From positions 12,501 through 76,500 of the forward strand of contig NC_092576.1 of assembly GCF_037975245.1 (NCBI RefSeq): a DNA stretch of 64,000 bases, given 5' to 3'. This document shows positions 24,662-38,400 of the stretch, piece by piece (the stretch's first letter is position 1; the number at the start of each line of letters is the position of its first letter). A model generated the notes under the pieces. The model did not search any database. It was not told the DNA's origin and saw only the letters and a program-made list of their open reading frames with translations. Origin of the DNA: Apostichopus japonicus. Taxonomy: Eukaryota; Echinodermata; Holothuroidea; Aspidochirotida; Stichopodidae. Both the position numbers and the translations under genes were made by a program.

Positions 24662-27600
24662 ATGGAACAGCAGCTTATTAAGGAGTTGAAGGAAGCTTAC
24701 CACCGCCTCTACGCACACCCTCATCCGATAGCATCAGTAAATGTTAAAGCGGTGAATAATGTCTTCATAGAAGGTGGAATTGAATGTTTAGTAAACAACT
24801 CTGGAAATGTTGAAAAATGGGAATCTTTAGAAACTTATCGCAGTATAAGGTTAGACCCGAGAGTTAAATCAAATCGTCGTATCATAGAGGCAGGACCTGG
24901 ATGTGGCAAGACAGCCTTGACTGTTCAACTTGCCCGTGATTGGCTCATTGGTGGACCAGGGTCAAGTTTAAATGGCGTGAAAGTCCTGATTGTAATGAAA
25001 ATTTGTGAACTGGTAGGAGTGCCTTCAATTTATGAATGTATTAAACAGTCGTTACAATCTGACTCAATTCTAACTGTTAATAACATTAAAGAGGTACTCC
25101 GCCAAACCTCTTCTGTTTTATTTGTTTTGGATGGTGTCGATGAATATATTGATTATGGTAGCAAAGTTAAAAATGACATTTTGGCTATTATTGAAGAGGA
25201 AATGTTTCCACACTTTGAAGTTGTCCTCACAACACGTCCACCGAATGTACCGGAGAGATACTCAAAAGACGTTAAACGTATTCGTCTAACTGGATTCGAC
25301 AGACTTACTCAAGATAAGTATCTTCGTAAAGTTGTAACGAAAGATGATGATGATGCAACAGAGAGAATCAGAGAATCTCTCCAGGATAATCCCATTCTTG
25401 GAGATCTCTGTCGGGTTCCATTCTTCTTTATTATATACGCACATATTACACATGATAACTACAGTATCAAACGATATACGACAATCACGGGTTACTTTCG
25501 TAATATGATTTCATATTTCCACGATCATTTCAAAAGAAAGTTTTACAAGCATAATCGGCATACACACGTTGATGATGAATCTAATCATTCAAAGCTTAAC
25601 GAGGTAGCTTATGAAAGCCTGGTTGGATATTCCACTGAGTCTTGGACTAAAGTCTACCTCAGTAAAATTCTAGGAAACGGTTTTTCGATCTATATTTACG
25701 TATTGGAATCTTTGTTGAAGTTCTTGAGAAGAAATCTGCAGGTGCTAAGTTGGCAAGTATTGTCTCAAGAATAGTCAGATTTAATCATAGTTTGTTCTGT
25801 GAATGGTATGCGGCAAATTACGTTGTGGATGTTATTACCAAACTTGGCAGTAAATTTGGGACCTCTAGTGACGAATATTTAATTGAGTTGTTAGAGGATT
25901 CATATCCATCTGATTATCAGCACCTTTATCGATTTGTCTGTGGAATATACCCTGATGTAGCTAAACAATATTATACACTACATCCAAGGTATGGAAGGCA
26001 GCGAAGAATTTACAATTCTCTGTCTCCTGGAGCAGATTGGGAGCAGTCACGCTGTTATGGAAACTGTGAAAGAGCTCTGTTCTAAACCCATCCATTTATC
26101 ACATGTAGACAGCAAACTGCTCCAGAGGTCAACGCTACAGATACTGGCTATAGCTTCTCACAATAAGGTACAAATTAAAGAAAACTTTTACATAAGTAGC
26201 ATCTCTATACATCTTAACTTGCAATATTAGAACGATGTTATTGAAAAATAATAGAAGTGCCATCCTTGCCGAAAAGTAAAGTAGGACCATCGTTAAAACT
26301 GATCATTGTCCATATAATAGTAATAGACACATATATATTCAACTGAAATATTAGCTTCGGATGTTACTTAATAATATATTTCTGCATCTCAGGTTACAGT
26401 TGCACGTTTAATGCTGCATGAAGCCATAGACTCGGTGGATGTTTCTAGAAATGAAATTGTACTTACTTCCGGCCTTCGTCTATCATCTCAAACTACTCTT
26501 GGTCAACTCTGGATTGAGATGATTGCGAATAATTGGACAGAGCAATATTTGCAGGATCTATTTATTTATGCCGCCAGTTGTGAACACTTAAGCTCAGTTG
26601 CGTAAGTACTGAATTCACCTGTTTATTTTAGAAGTATTTCACTTACATTGACGCTTCTAGAGAATATCAAATGTTGTTTGTATCAGCTTGTGTTGGACAG
26701 CTTTAGAAAGTGTTAAAACAACACAGTGAGGATTTAATAATCCGGATTCATATGTTCGATTGTGTAATCAACCGATAATTACAAATTAACTTACTAAATT
26801 AATTCTTATTTCTGCTCTCGTAGAACAATGAAATACAATTTTATTAACTGCAAGTAATTCAATATTTTCAGAACCCATGGATATGACCAATAATATAATA
26901 CGTTTATTAATGAAGCTTTTAAATTATCGACTTAGCCCAGTGTCGATCAACATTTTCTAACTAAGTAAAGTCATAAAAGGGAATGTAATATCATTGATAG
27001 TTTGAAATCGTGAAAATGTTAATATATATCCCGGGTTTAATAAAATGATGGAAGTTATTAATCCGTGAAAAATTTGTTTACACATGATGTTATTTTATTT
27101 GGATTCATTTTTTTTTTGTATTGCATATCTGTCTTTACGTTTATAGATTTTCATTCTGCTTAATGCCTCGTCGTTTTAGTGACGTTTCCAGTCTATCAAC
27201 GCTTCATGAAAAGAAAGTGCAAGGTATTTGCATCAGATCTCATTATTATTGCCAGAGTAACAGAAACAAAATATACCGGGTTAAATGTATTGACATGATA
27301 CTTCATAGAAAATGTAATTCTCATTAAATTGACAATAATAACGAACAACTTTGTAAAGGTTTAGTATAAGACACTTTGTACTTTGCAATGATGTTATCAT
27401 ATATGGTGTCAAAAAGCTCGTTTGATCATTTTGTTTGTGTCTCCCGTATAATTAATTCAATGTTTGCTATTGGTTTGCAGTTCTGTGGTATCCTTCACTA
27501 GTCTCATTTCGTTTAAATATACAAACTGGATTTTGGGAGGTAAGACTGTATGTTTAAAAAGAAAATATTTTTCTCATTTAAGCCTACGTTTTAATGAATA

Positions 27601-28001
27601 TATATGTTCCAGCTACATTTTTGGTAGGTTTTTCATTATTTGTTTAAGGACTGCCAACAATAAACACAGGTTTTCATACAAGTAAATATAGGAACAAACA
27701 CACGCCGCTTTCATATATATATTAAGGAACGCAAGTATGCGACGGTTTATTTACACAGTAATATCAACATGATAGTAATTAACTAAATCGTAACCATATG
27801 GTTAAACGGAATGCTTTAAACAACGACTCCCAAAATTCACAAACCATAGCTTTCAGAAAATGTACTTAAGTTTTACGGAGACGATGGTTTTAGCTAACCA
27901 TATCTGTAAAATATCATCGCTATATAAGAAATATAAGAACATCATTTCTGTTTCGTTTTATAGCACACGAGTGGCAGCCAGATGACAGACGAGGAACTTG
28001 A
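24662..28001 (+). CDS. NACHT-domain NLR-like immune receptor gene, frame broken twice
   Basis: The large exon follows acceptor TTTTCATAG at 24659, and the first Met is at 24662. It encodes a NACHT NTPase: Walker A GPGCGKT (residues 78-84), Walker B region SVLFVLDGVDEY (151-162) and a sensor-1-like VVLTTRPPNVPE. Such proteins oligomerise in the cytoplasm on pathogen or damage sensing. Similarity to NLR winged-helix and post-NACHT regions continues (RIVRFNHSLFCEWYAANYV), but the frame moves near 25680 and returns near 25990, so two indels or assembly errors interrupt it. The large exon ends at 26167 (donor GTACAA). Phase-matched exons follow at 26393..26601 and 27481..27539, and possibly 27964 to a stop at 27999-28001. 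An alternative ending reads HTSGSQMTDEELERE then ITMCKEMYPTL in another frame at 27964-28008 and 28531-28565. No N-terminal death-fold domain and no clear LRR array are seen. An AATAAA lies at 28785. Confidence 0.72.
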
Positions 28002-28599
28002 AAGGGAGGTAGGTAGAATATTCTCAATACTGCTATAATATCCTTTGCTATCTGTTTCAGAATTGTAGGAGACATTCCCACATCTGTGCTTGTTGTACAT
28101 AATAATTTTATGTAATGCGAATTTAAAGCGTGTGTATAGAAGACTATATAGTGACTACATAAAGTATCATCCTACACGGAAGAGACTACATTTATAGTTT
28201 CTCAGTAAGCAGAATAAATCATACGTCGTTAGACAAGCGGTATTAATGAGGTTATTACAGGACGATTTTAATAAGAAACTAAGATAGTTACTTACATCGT
28301 CGCCGGATTATCAGACAATTGCTGGTCTTATTTAATTATCCTCACAACAAACGCCGCACCGATTCAGATATACTTTATATTTATTTTGGTTGTAATGCTG
28401 TGTAAGGAAACAATTTGCTTCTGGTCATAAGTACATTATGACAAGCATGATTTACCAAAATGTCAAAAGTATACATAAATGTATAACTATTGTTTGTGTA
28501 ATTTTATTTATGTTGTTTTTTCTTTCTCAGATTACAATGTGCAAAGAGATGTATCCAACCTTATAATGGGCACTAACTATTATACGTGGCAGTAGTGTA

Positions 28600-30200
28600 A
28601 ATTATCTTCAGACGTTTAATAGGAACGCGACTATTTCTAATACATATCCCATTTAAAACTGGAACATGACTACCAATTGCAGTTAGCTATTAATGTACTT
28701 TCTATTATTCGAAATTGCAATAAGGGTATTATTTTATTTGTTATTTATCGCTTAAGATGTTTCTTTAAATTTGAGTCCCATAATAATAAACATCAACTCC
28801 TAAGAAGATTGCTTGTAGTGTGATGAAGACTTGAACAATCCAAAACGACTTAAAACGACGCCGATGAATACTGTATTGTTTTCCAGAACGCTTTCAACAT
28901 ATTCAATCTTGATGATCTTACAGGGTGAAAGAATCGTTGATGATCGGTTTTACATGTAACTCTGGAATACTGTATCTATGTGGTCAAGTGAATCATAAGA
29001 TTGTAATGATTGTTGAATGATATTTAACTCAAACATCGTGATATCGGTTTTGGTGACTATGAAAGCTCTGTGTATTTGTCGTAGCGTTCATGTTTTTTGT
29101 TATTTTCAGTAAATGTTAAATGTAAACCTTTCTTACCTTAACTTTTCAGATTTATGGATCTAACATAAAATGCACTTTCATTGTATCAAGATGTTGACAA
29201 ATACACACCCTTAATAAGTGAGTAGTTTCATTTCTGCAAGAGAAGGACTTATATGTCAATTCCATCTCTTGATAAGAAAGCGGGATTTTTATTCATTATT
29301 GTACGTATGAAATTGGTTTACCAGGCCAACATCGAACAATGTTTAATGACTTTACAAGAGCTCTGGAACCACATGTAGCATGAAAAGAACAGTTTTATTT
29401 TTGGCTGATGAAATAAATTGGAACATATTCTAAGCTCGTGGTGAAGTTTTCATTCAGTTTATATGTTATGTTATATGTTATTTTCGATATTACAACGTTA
29501 GTAGCTGAATGTTTTGTACCAAACTGAAATTGAAACAAAGCAGGTGTGATGTCAAAGATGCACACTGATATATCCAACTTTCTTTGACGAAATTGTGATG
29601 CCTTAACATATGAATATTATAGTCTTATAGAGGTGTTGATAACTTCACAAAATCTAAAGCAAACTTGGAATTGTATCCAATCTAAGGTCAAAACAAGAAC
29701 AATTTAACACAACATATTCATTGTCAGTTTGCAACTATGACATCACAACTGTTTGCTTCAAATCCATTGTTGGTACAAACTGTGAGAATTCAACGGTCGA
29801 CATCTCAAAAACGACATGTAGCAAATTTCACCAGTATTATTGGCATAAGTTTTTTTTTATTATTCATAAACATTAATATTATTAATTAATAATTTCTTCA
29901 GGACTAACATATTAAAATAGGATTACTATGTTCTAAAATATATATCGTGGTTTATTTAGATCTGTAAATTAAAGGAAGCTGATACTAGAGATTGTATCAG
30001 TCAAATGTTTTTACTTTCTACCAGAAAATACACATAAAGTATACAGAGTTTAAAAGATAGTAATTATCAAATATTCTTACACATTAACAGTCTCGATAAA
30101 TGGTTTAATGGAACAATTTTTTATTGTCTACTCTTCACTTTTCCAACCTCTCGCGTAAAGGTTAACATAACGGAACAAGATACTTTCCTACTAAGGCTCC
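28600..30200. other. 3' flank of the NLR-like gene; nothing else seen
   Basis: AT-rich sequence with an AATAAA at about 28785-28790. No further exon, RNA gene or repeat family is recognised. Confidence 0.4.
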
Positions 30201-30249
30201 CACTTGATTAAGTAATACACATGTAACATTAAATGCAGCTGATTACGTA

Positions 30250-32660
30250 TTCCTACGAGATATCTTAGAGAGAAAGTATTTCCGTATCCTTCCCTACGGT
30301 GGATGCCAGTAGGTGGTCTTTGAAGTAAATTCACTTACCAACTTGTTGAGTTATCCTTTTAACATGTGAACCATTCTGAACGCTTGGCTAAGCTATCGTT
30401 GTCCTAAGTTGATTTTTCCTCAAATGGTAACCATCTTTTTTTGGGAATAAAAAAGTTAAACTTCCTCTGTGAATAAATCGAGTAGGGTAATATTATAAAG
30501 GAAAGAGAGAAAAACAATCCTTTGAAAGCTGAATTGCCAAGAAGACATCATTCACTCAGTTGTTGCCAGATGTGTTCACAAAAGCATCACCCAATTTGAA
30601 AACAAAAGGCATACCTTTGCTATACAAACTGCCATGAATGCAGCCGAAAATTTCAAGGATATTGTTTTGACTTTTATATTTTTAATTTTAGAAATCAACT
30701 TCAGCTATTAGAATGATATCTCTTTAACGGCTTACTTCAAGACAGTTTTTTAACACCAAATTAATGTCTTACGGTTTAATATGCAGCCGACGCGCTCCTG
30801 ATAACCTAGTCTTGGCCAAGTCGTTTGTAATACTCTTTCTCTCGCGTACATACATGCCTCAGAGTCCGTTTATGTCCATCTCGAATGTGCTTGCCTGCTG
30901 TATTATTAAATGGCCAAGGATCTGTCCGTTACAAACTTATTGAACATTTCTCCAAAGAGGGGCGTGAACTTATGCAAACATAAAATCTTTATTCATATTT
31001 AAGTTACGAAATTGCATGTCGCGTGAGATCGTGTTTCTTCCACAGCCGTCTGGCAGAGTACAAACCAATCTAAGGCCAAGCGATTGTTCACTGAGGGAGG
31101 GAGGACATGAATAAGTATTCTAACTTTGAATGTGTGTAGCACTCACACCCGCTTGATTGATAATGTCCAATCAACGCGCTACGTTTAACCTTGTCAGGTC
31201 TGCCCGCCCAGATAAAACGATAAATGATAGTGCCAAGAACTTTCAGGAAATCTAAAGGGGGATCAGGGAGTACCTGGAAAAGTTAAACCAATTGAGAAAG
31301 GCCGAACGTCATAACAACGGTGATCCTAGCCTGCCGATGGGAATGCGGTTTTAGTAAACGTTTTAGACCGGAAAGCTTAGGAGAGTAGTTGAACTTTCAC
31401 AAATCAACACTTTTATGGGTGAAGGTAACACCTAATACTGTCACCAAATACAGTCCATTTCAAGCCATGGGTAAAATGAAAATGGGGAGTTCTTGTGCCC
31501 AGTGGGCCCAATGGGAAAAGCGAAAGCTTATCATAGTAAACTCTGAGCCCGAACGGCCTCACAAAAGTGAAAAAAAAAAACATTTACAGTATCTTGTAGG
31601 ATCCTCAAACGTGCCATCCAAGAAAACAATAGTACCATCAGCATACTGCTATATGTTTATCTCGTTATCCAAGATTTCAATGCCTTTATATGAAATGACT
31701 TAAGATCAAATAATAAAACCAGATACGGATAAACTCGTTGTTCATGATTCTATCACTACTATTGGAATATAAAGTACTTATCCAGGTTATAATCCTCTCG
31801 CCAAATTAAAAAATTCAAGATAAAATTCCACTGTATCCTATCGAAAGCTTTTGCAAAATCTAACAGAAAAAGAGGACCACTTTTCTTAAACGAAGAGCAA
31901 TAGTCTATAAATCCAATACAAAACGAATGTTCCACCAAAAAAACGGTTTAAAAAAATATATATATATATTATTTATAATTTTTATTATGATTATTTTTTA
32001 TATATATATATATTTTTTTACATAAAAACCAGTTTGATCTGCGCTTATAATAGAGTGAAGAGTGTGGTTGATTCTTGTGGCTGTTGGTGAGCAATTATTT
32101 TGTAGTCAGTGTTCATTAACAATAAAGAAAGGTAGTTGCTAACTTAAAAATCATTACCAGGATTGGGGATTAGCGTAATAATAGCATGCCTTTCCTCTCT
32201 GGTTCATATAGTAGAAACATAGTCATGCTTAGGGAATCGACAACAAAGGCTCCAATTAGCGGCGGTAACTGCTTTTAACAAACCTGCTGTGAGTCCATCG
32301 CCATCTGCCGTTACGAAAGGAAAACATGACAGTTTTTGTTCGAGGTTCCCAAGAATGTGGTGCTTTTTCCACCGTTTTCTACCCAATGAACACCAGATCT
32401 AGTAATTACTCCCTGAAGCTTTAAAGTCTTAGAAATGATTCAATATATTCTTGTCATCGTTTAGTCTATCAAGAACATCTTGTGAACTAGTCTGCAAGTC
32501 TGAACTTTCCAGGAGCGAAATGATATCCAGAGGGTCTCTTTTATGTTAACGTCTTGACTTTGCTAATTTTTCGAAATAATTGTATGTATTTAGATCCACC
32601 TGAAAGCAGGAACTCGAGAAGAAGCCATCATTGGCTTATCAAAGCCGCAAGCTGACCGAA
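30250..32660 (-). mobile_element. Decayed L1/Tx1-like LINE
   Basis: Read on the minus strand, the block carries reverse-transcriptase motifs in order: RHAIITLIPNPG and NTDYKIIAH (about 32160-32060), LFLLDFAKAFDRIQWNFIL (RT block A, about 31870-31815), QYADGTIVF (block C, about 31660-31632, with YADG in place of YADD) and IVLSGRADLTRL/RSALIGHYQ-type sequence in the C-terminal region (about 31200-31140). Frames shift several times and a TA-rich tract interrupts it at about 31955-32020. The YADG change alone suggests an inactive polymerase. The motif style fits the L1/Tx1 group. The 3' limit near 30250 is a guess. Confidence 0.7.
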
Positions 32661-33176
32661 GTCAGTCTCTTAGATTCATATTTAACGTCCATGATTATCA
32701 ATTGTCTAGTGTCAACAACTCTGTAACTGGACGACATACATTAATCTTGCAGTGACTCAAACCGATGACCTTATGATTGAAAGGCACCGGCATCGAAAGG
32801 TACAATAATTACTGGTAACATTTATGACATAAATTCATGACACATTTAAAACACTCATGGCTTATACGATATGTATCGAAACACGTCGCGTTTAACGTAC
32901 GTCTTAAATCTCAAGGTATAAAACGAAATGAACGTTCACAAAGTTCATGTCCCACGAAAAGCGGTCAATTTGTCCAATATGTTGCATGGGGGAAAACCCT
33001 CCAACAGTCATTGTTTCCTGATTCTAGCCGATCACTTCCTTCTAAGCTGGCTTCCTCATCATCGCACAGTCGATTGAATTTTTCATTTTAATTCGGTAGC
33101 CGCAGTGTGGCAAAAGTGAACCAGTATTGCTCAAATAGTGTAAGTAGTGGAAGCTGTAGTGTTTCATAATCTAGGC

Positions 33177-33534
33177 CAGGATTTCCCTAAATTTATCCCC
33201 CAAGAACCCCTGAGGATGTCAGAGTTGTTCACGAACCCCCAACTTTTCGAGACACGATCTGAGTCATTATTTTACTATAATACGCATGACAGTGCTTCCT
33301 AAAAGATCAAGTATCACATGCATGTTACGGTACTACTATGGCAACATATGCGTATGGAACGCGAAAAGAGTTTGTCGATAGGTACGACTTCTGTATATTA
33401 CTAAATTATATGATATATCAGATTTTAGTTCAACAAAAATTACTCTAGTTTTGACTTTCAGAAACGTCCCACGAACCCCCTGGGATGGACTCACGCACCC
33501 CTGTGGGTTCATGTACCCCAGTTAGGGAACCCTG
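33177..33534. mobile_element. Short hAT-like MITE, TSD ATCTAGGC
   Basis: A 358-bp element with ends CAGGATTTCCCTAA and TTAGGGAACCCTG is flanked by a perfect 8-bp duplication ATCTAGGC (33169-33176 and 33535-33542). It is non-coding. Pairs of CCCC-rich blocks (AACCCCC and GGGGTGCG-like) are spread along both halves. Confidence 0.88.
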
Positions 33535-33542
33535 ATCTAGGC

Positions 33543-35406
33543 TATTAAAGTATGAATTTCTCAAGCATAGTTACAGTTCCGGGAAATGAACTGAGGTGTA
33601 GTGCGGATGTCATGTACCGAAATCGAATGCATTCGGTTCAAAAATTTATCATTAAATTAAACTATACCAAGAAATGTAACGTTTTCGTGCAACGTGTAAA
33701 ACTTTGGATGTTCGGAAAAACTTACGAAGATGTTTCCGTGAAGCTTTCTGCCAGAACAGATGAATAGCTTTAACAGCTGTTTTATTAGTGGTAGAAAGAA
33801 AAATAATTATGTTATCGAATTAGGTTCATGAAAAACAATCGTTTCGTTGTTTAGTCAAATCATAAAATCTTGTCAACCTAAACCAGATTGAAATTTGAGA
33901 TATATTTGCTAATATGGTCACCGATTCATAGTATCTAATAAGTTCATTTAAGTTTTATCCTGTATAACAAAGTATGAGAAAAGCTTTGCCTACTTGTTGA
34001 GTTATATATTATCTATTTTATCTTGAAAGTATATTTTTTTACGAGTAAATGTACTAAGTATATGCGAACACTCAATGAAAGTGCATAAAAGAGGAACCGT
34101 CCTATTTTTACAGAGCAAATGGGATAACCATCACAATTTTATTGTTAGCTCAAGTTACGTTACGTATGACTTAAACCCTTCTACCGCTTAAGAACGGTAT
34201 TTTTCATACGTAATTTGTTACAAGGCTGCAGGAAGCTGAATTAGAAACTAGTAGAAAAACATTGGCAGGAAACCAAGTAGCATTCATTAGTTAGTATAAA
34301 ATGTGCGGAAACAGTTCAACCAGGGAATTTCCATATCCAGTCGGTAAAGAATTAGACCCGCACGCACTGGCTTCCTCATTTCAACTTAACCCAAGAATCC
34401 ACTCAACAATACGTTTTTAATGATTTGGTACATTTCTTTCTTATACTCTATAAATAGACACACAACCATCAATTGGCACTAACACTTATATTTATACAAC
34501 TGTTCAATGAATAAATTTACTCAGAAAGGACCAAACTGAGATTTTTCAGTAACATTTGAATTTATTGGCACGTAAAGTGAAATAATGCTGTCATAGAACT
34601 ATATTAACATCATGGAGGGTATCAAAAGGGGAAATTTTGTCGTCAATGACGTAATTTTAGAAGGTAAATTTCTTGGTAAAGCGACTATTTCCACAGGAAT
34701 GTTTTTTTTTTACTTTAAGCTGATTCTTCTTTCTTTGTATTTTGATTGTCATACATCACAAAACGAAACGAATGGTATAAATATAACATTTATATGTACT
34801 ACACACACTATATATATTCAATATATATCTATATATACCTATATATATATATACATATATATATATACCTATATATATATATATACCAATATATATATAG
34901 AGAGAGAGATATATATATAGATATAGATATATATAGATAAAGATATGATATATATTTATTTATTCAATAATTTGAATTTCTCGAGTCAAGGACCTGGTTT
35001 TTGTTCGTTGCGTCCTATATACACCAGGCATTGCTTCGTTTTGCGTTAGAAGTCCTATCGATTTGAGACTTTATTTTTTTACTTTACGATCATATTGCTT
35101 GCACTTTAAAATCAAAATCAAGACAGCGTCAATATGGTAGGAATTACTATCCAGGAGAATTTGTAAGGTCATGCTGACATAGATTGTCTGTGCAGTTGTA
35201 TTTCTTTCATTAAAATAATATATCAGAATAAAACATAATATGTTAGCAAACTGCTTGTCCACTAAAGAGCCTGTGTGAGAGAATGTGTAAAAGTAAGAGG
35301 GCCTGACGTCTTACATATATTAATAATATATTTTAATATATTAATGTATGTTAGGCATTTACAATAGTTTTACGATAAGTTATCATGTGTTTCTTTCTCT
35401 TTCCAG
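33543..35406. other. 5' flank of the IL-17-like gene
   Basis: This stretch should contain the short first exon of the IL-17-like gene because the exon at 35407 begins at an acceptor without an in-frame Met before its hydrophobic signal core. I could not identify that exon. Otherwise it is AT-rich with the microsatellite at 34800. Confidence 0.4.
34803..34945. repeat. TA-rich microsatellite
   Basis: Alternating TA repeats broken by CC, GAGA and GATA steps. Ile-Tyr open frames across it are artefacts. Confidence 0.93.
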
Positions 35407-38400
35407 AGACGTTTCATCTACCTTTTAGTCCTCTTGATCAGCTTCAATTTAAGCCTCGCGATGAAAATTCCTTTAACCGAAACAAGTCAAAACTTCAGCG
35501 GCTATGAAGCGTCGAATCAACAAATCATCGCAGAAAACGGCGAAAGGGAGACTAACCTACAACGGTATGTGCGTAATGTAGACAGTGCAACATGTGAAGA
35601 ACCAACAGAACTTGAACTTCGAGAACTCCTTCATGATGCAGTTTACGTCTCTCGAGTCGGGCAGTTGAATACAGAGGATGAATACGAGAGGTTGATGACG
35701 TCAATAAGACGAATTGAAGATAGCAGTCAACATTGTCCCTTGTTTCATGTATTGAGTGGAGTGCCATTGAACCGTCGAACGAGTTGTCCCTGGGTAGAAA
35801 TTACTGATTATAATATCACAAGGTAAGATATGGCATTCTTTGTGTGTGTATAATTTCCTTATTTCTTAGTCTGACAAACTGAAGGCATCCTACTTTAAGA
35901 ACTCCTTATCTCTTTCCTTACTTTGTTAGGCATTCTGCTTTAGTGAAATGATAATAGCAGTTGAGATTGTATTTGAAAACGCAATTTCCCGCAATATCAC
36001 CACTAACTGACATGAGACCTGAGGAAACAAAAACGGAATAATAAGAGGTTACCATTATTGACTTGCAAGCTAGCCAGTGCAAAACCTAATAAACAAGACA
36101 TTAACATACTTTATCGAAATGGGGAGAGGGAAGGGGTGGGGTGGCACCGATCACCTTAATTCTCAGATATTACGGTTATAACGGTTATTAGAAACTACTA
36201 TTATGAACCTGCAATCTAGCCAGTGCAAAACCAAATAACATAAGAAATTTAAAATACTTTATCGACATGGGGAAAGGTGGGGATGGGGGTAGGGGGTGGG
36301 GAGAGCTCTGATCATCTGAGTTCTCAGATATTACAGGGTTCATATCACAACCCATGTCTCAAAGAGCTGGTAAGCCACTTTCTAGGGTGCCGTGATAATT
36401 TTTGTTGGGGGTTGGGCGGTTTTACTTCCTTTTATATTTTATTCACCATCGTTCATTTGTACTGGAACAGTGTACTTAGGCTGGATGTTAGAGGAAGTAT
36501 CACAGTATGTAAGGCTTTTTAATATTTTCTTTGAAGAAAAGAAGAAACAAAATTCCAAATTTGCAATGTTGTGGATTATTCAAATAAGATGAGTGTATGA
36601 GCTCAATCAACGGTTGATAAACATATCCTCGGCGGCAGTGGCATGCATTCACAGTGGACATGTCTTCAGTCTGAGGAATGAAACATTCAGAATGATGGAC
36701 ATGTCTTCAGTCTGAGGAATGAAACATTCAGAATGGTGGACATGTCCTCAGTCTGAGAAATAAAATATTCATCATGGTGGACATGTCCTCAGTCTGAGTA
36801 ATAAAACATTCTTAATGGTGGACGTTCCTCAGTCTGAGAAATAAAACATTCAGAATGGTGGACATGTCTTCAGTCTGAGGAATAAACCATTCAGAATGGT
36901 GGACATGTCCTCAGTCTGAGGAATGAAACATTCAGAATGGTGGACATGTCCTCAGTCTGAGGAATGAAACATTCATCATGGTGGACATGTCCTCAGTCTG
37001 AGGAATAAAACATTCAGAATGTGGACATGTCCTCAGTCTGAGTAATAAAACATTCAAAATGGTGGACATGTCCTCAGTCTGATGAATAAAACATTCAGAG
37101 AAGTGTTTTACATTCTATCGGGAAAGCATAAGACCCATACATTTTCAAGCCTCTATCTTATTCTATCTGGGGGGGGGGGGGATGGGTGGATAAAATTCCC
37201 CTATTTATGTAATCATGTGTGGTACTTTGGGGCCCAGAGCATTATATTCTAGGAACCCCCGCCCCCCCCCCCCTCCTTCCAGTGTTTGAAGTTATAGGAG
37301 CCCAAAATAGAAAGATGGTAAATCTTGCCTGGAAATGTGAACACTGCAGGCTTTTATTTTTTTTGTGGGATTTCCACCATCTTGGGGCTCCTGGTCACGT
37401 GCCTCTGTTTTATATGAGATCGTGTGCGAAGTGGAATAAGGCTATTGTGGATTTACAAGAATACAGTAAATACCCACTCGATACACACAGAGAACACAGT
37501 TACTAATGTGAATCTTCAAGTTTTGTAACACAGTAAAAACTAGATCGTGCTATAAATCGGTAGTATGTGCTATTAGGATTACAGTAAGAACTGAGGATAT
37601 ATGTAATCCCAAAAAAAAATCCAGTTGTTGGGATTACACATATTCTCAGTAGGCTACTAACTGTAATCCTAATAGCACATGCTACCGCTTTATAAGCACA
37701 ATCCAGTATTTTACTGTGGTACAAAACTTTTAAGATTTGCAGTATAGCTACTGTAATCTCTGTGTGAATCGGCTGAAATACCTACACTCATTCTTTTTTA
37801 ATGATATTTTATTTTTATCATTTTCTTTTTCGTACTGTATAGGTTTCCACGAGAAATAACATACGCTGTGTGTGCTTGTCAGAATTGTATCGATATGAGA
37901 GAGGCATCAGGATTCACTGCTAACGACTGTCGCCATGTTTATGTCGAACAACCAATGCTTATACGTGGAGAATGCTTGAACAATGTGTACTCGTAAGTAT
38001 ATCTAATGCAGGCTTCAAGCCAATTTGAAAACTTGTTTTCTTCTTAATTAGTAAAGCATCAGTTTTAGTCAGACCCAATTTGTATTGAGTCTGACTTAAT
38101 ACATTGTAAGCCAAACTAAATAACTCACACCAACTATGTATTTGGTAAAACTGTATACTTAGCCCAATTCTCTCTACTCCCATCCCTTCCCCTCAAAGAG
38201 ATTATCAGAGCGCATTAAGTCAAATAGCGTACAAAACGTTGACCTGTGTGCTAATTTTGTCACGAATGCAGCATGAATTTCCCTTTTCATTCCTAAGCAA
38301 TTCATTCATACTGCCCTCAGTTTGGAAAAGTTACGTTACTGTGTCTCAAACGCATATATTTGATTGGAAACCGAATACTTTTTCTTTCACCATGATAACA

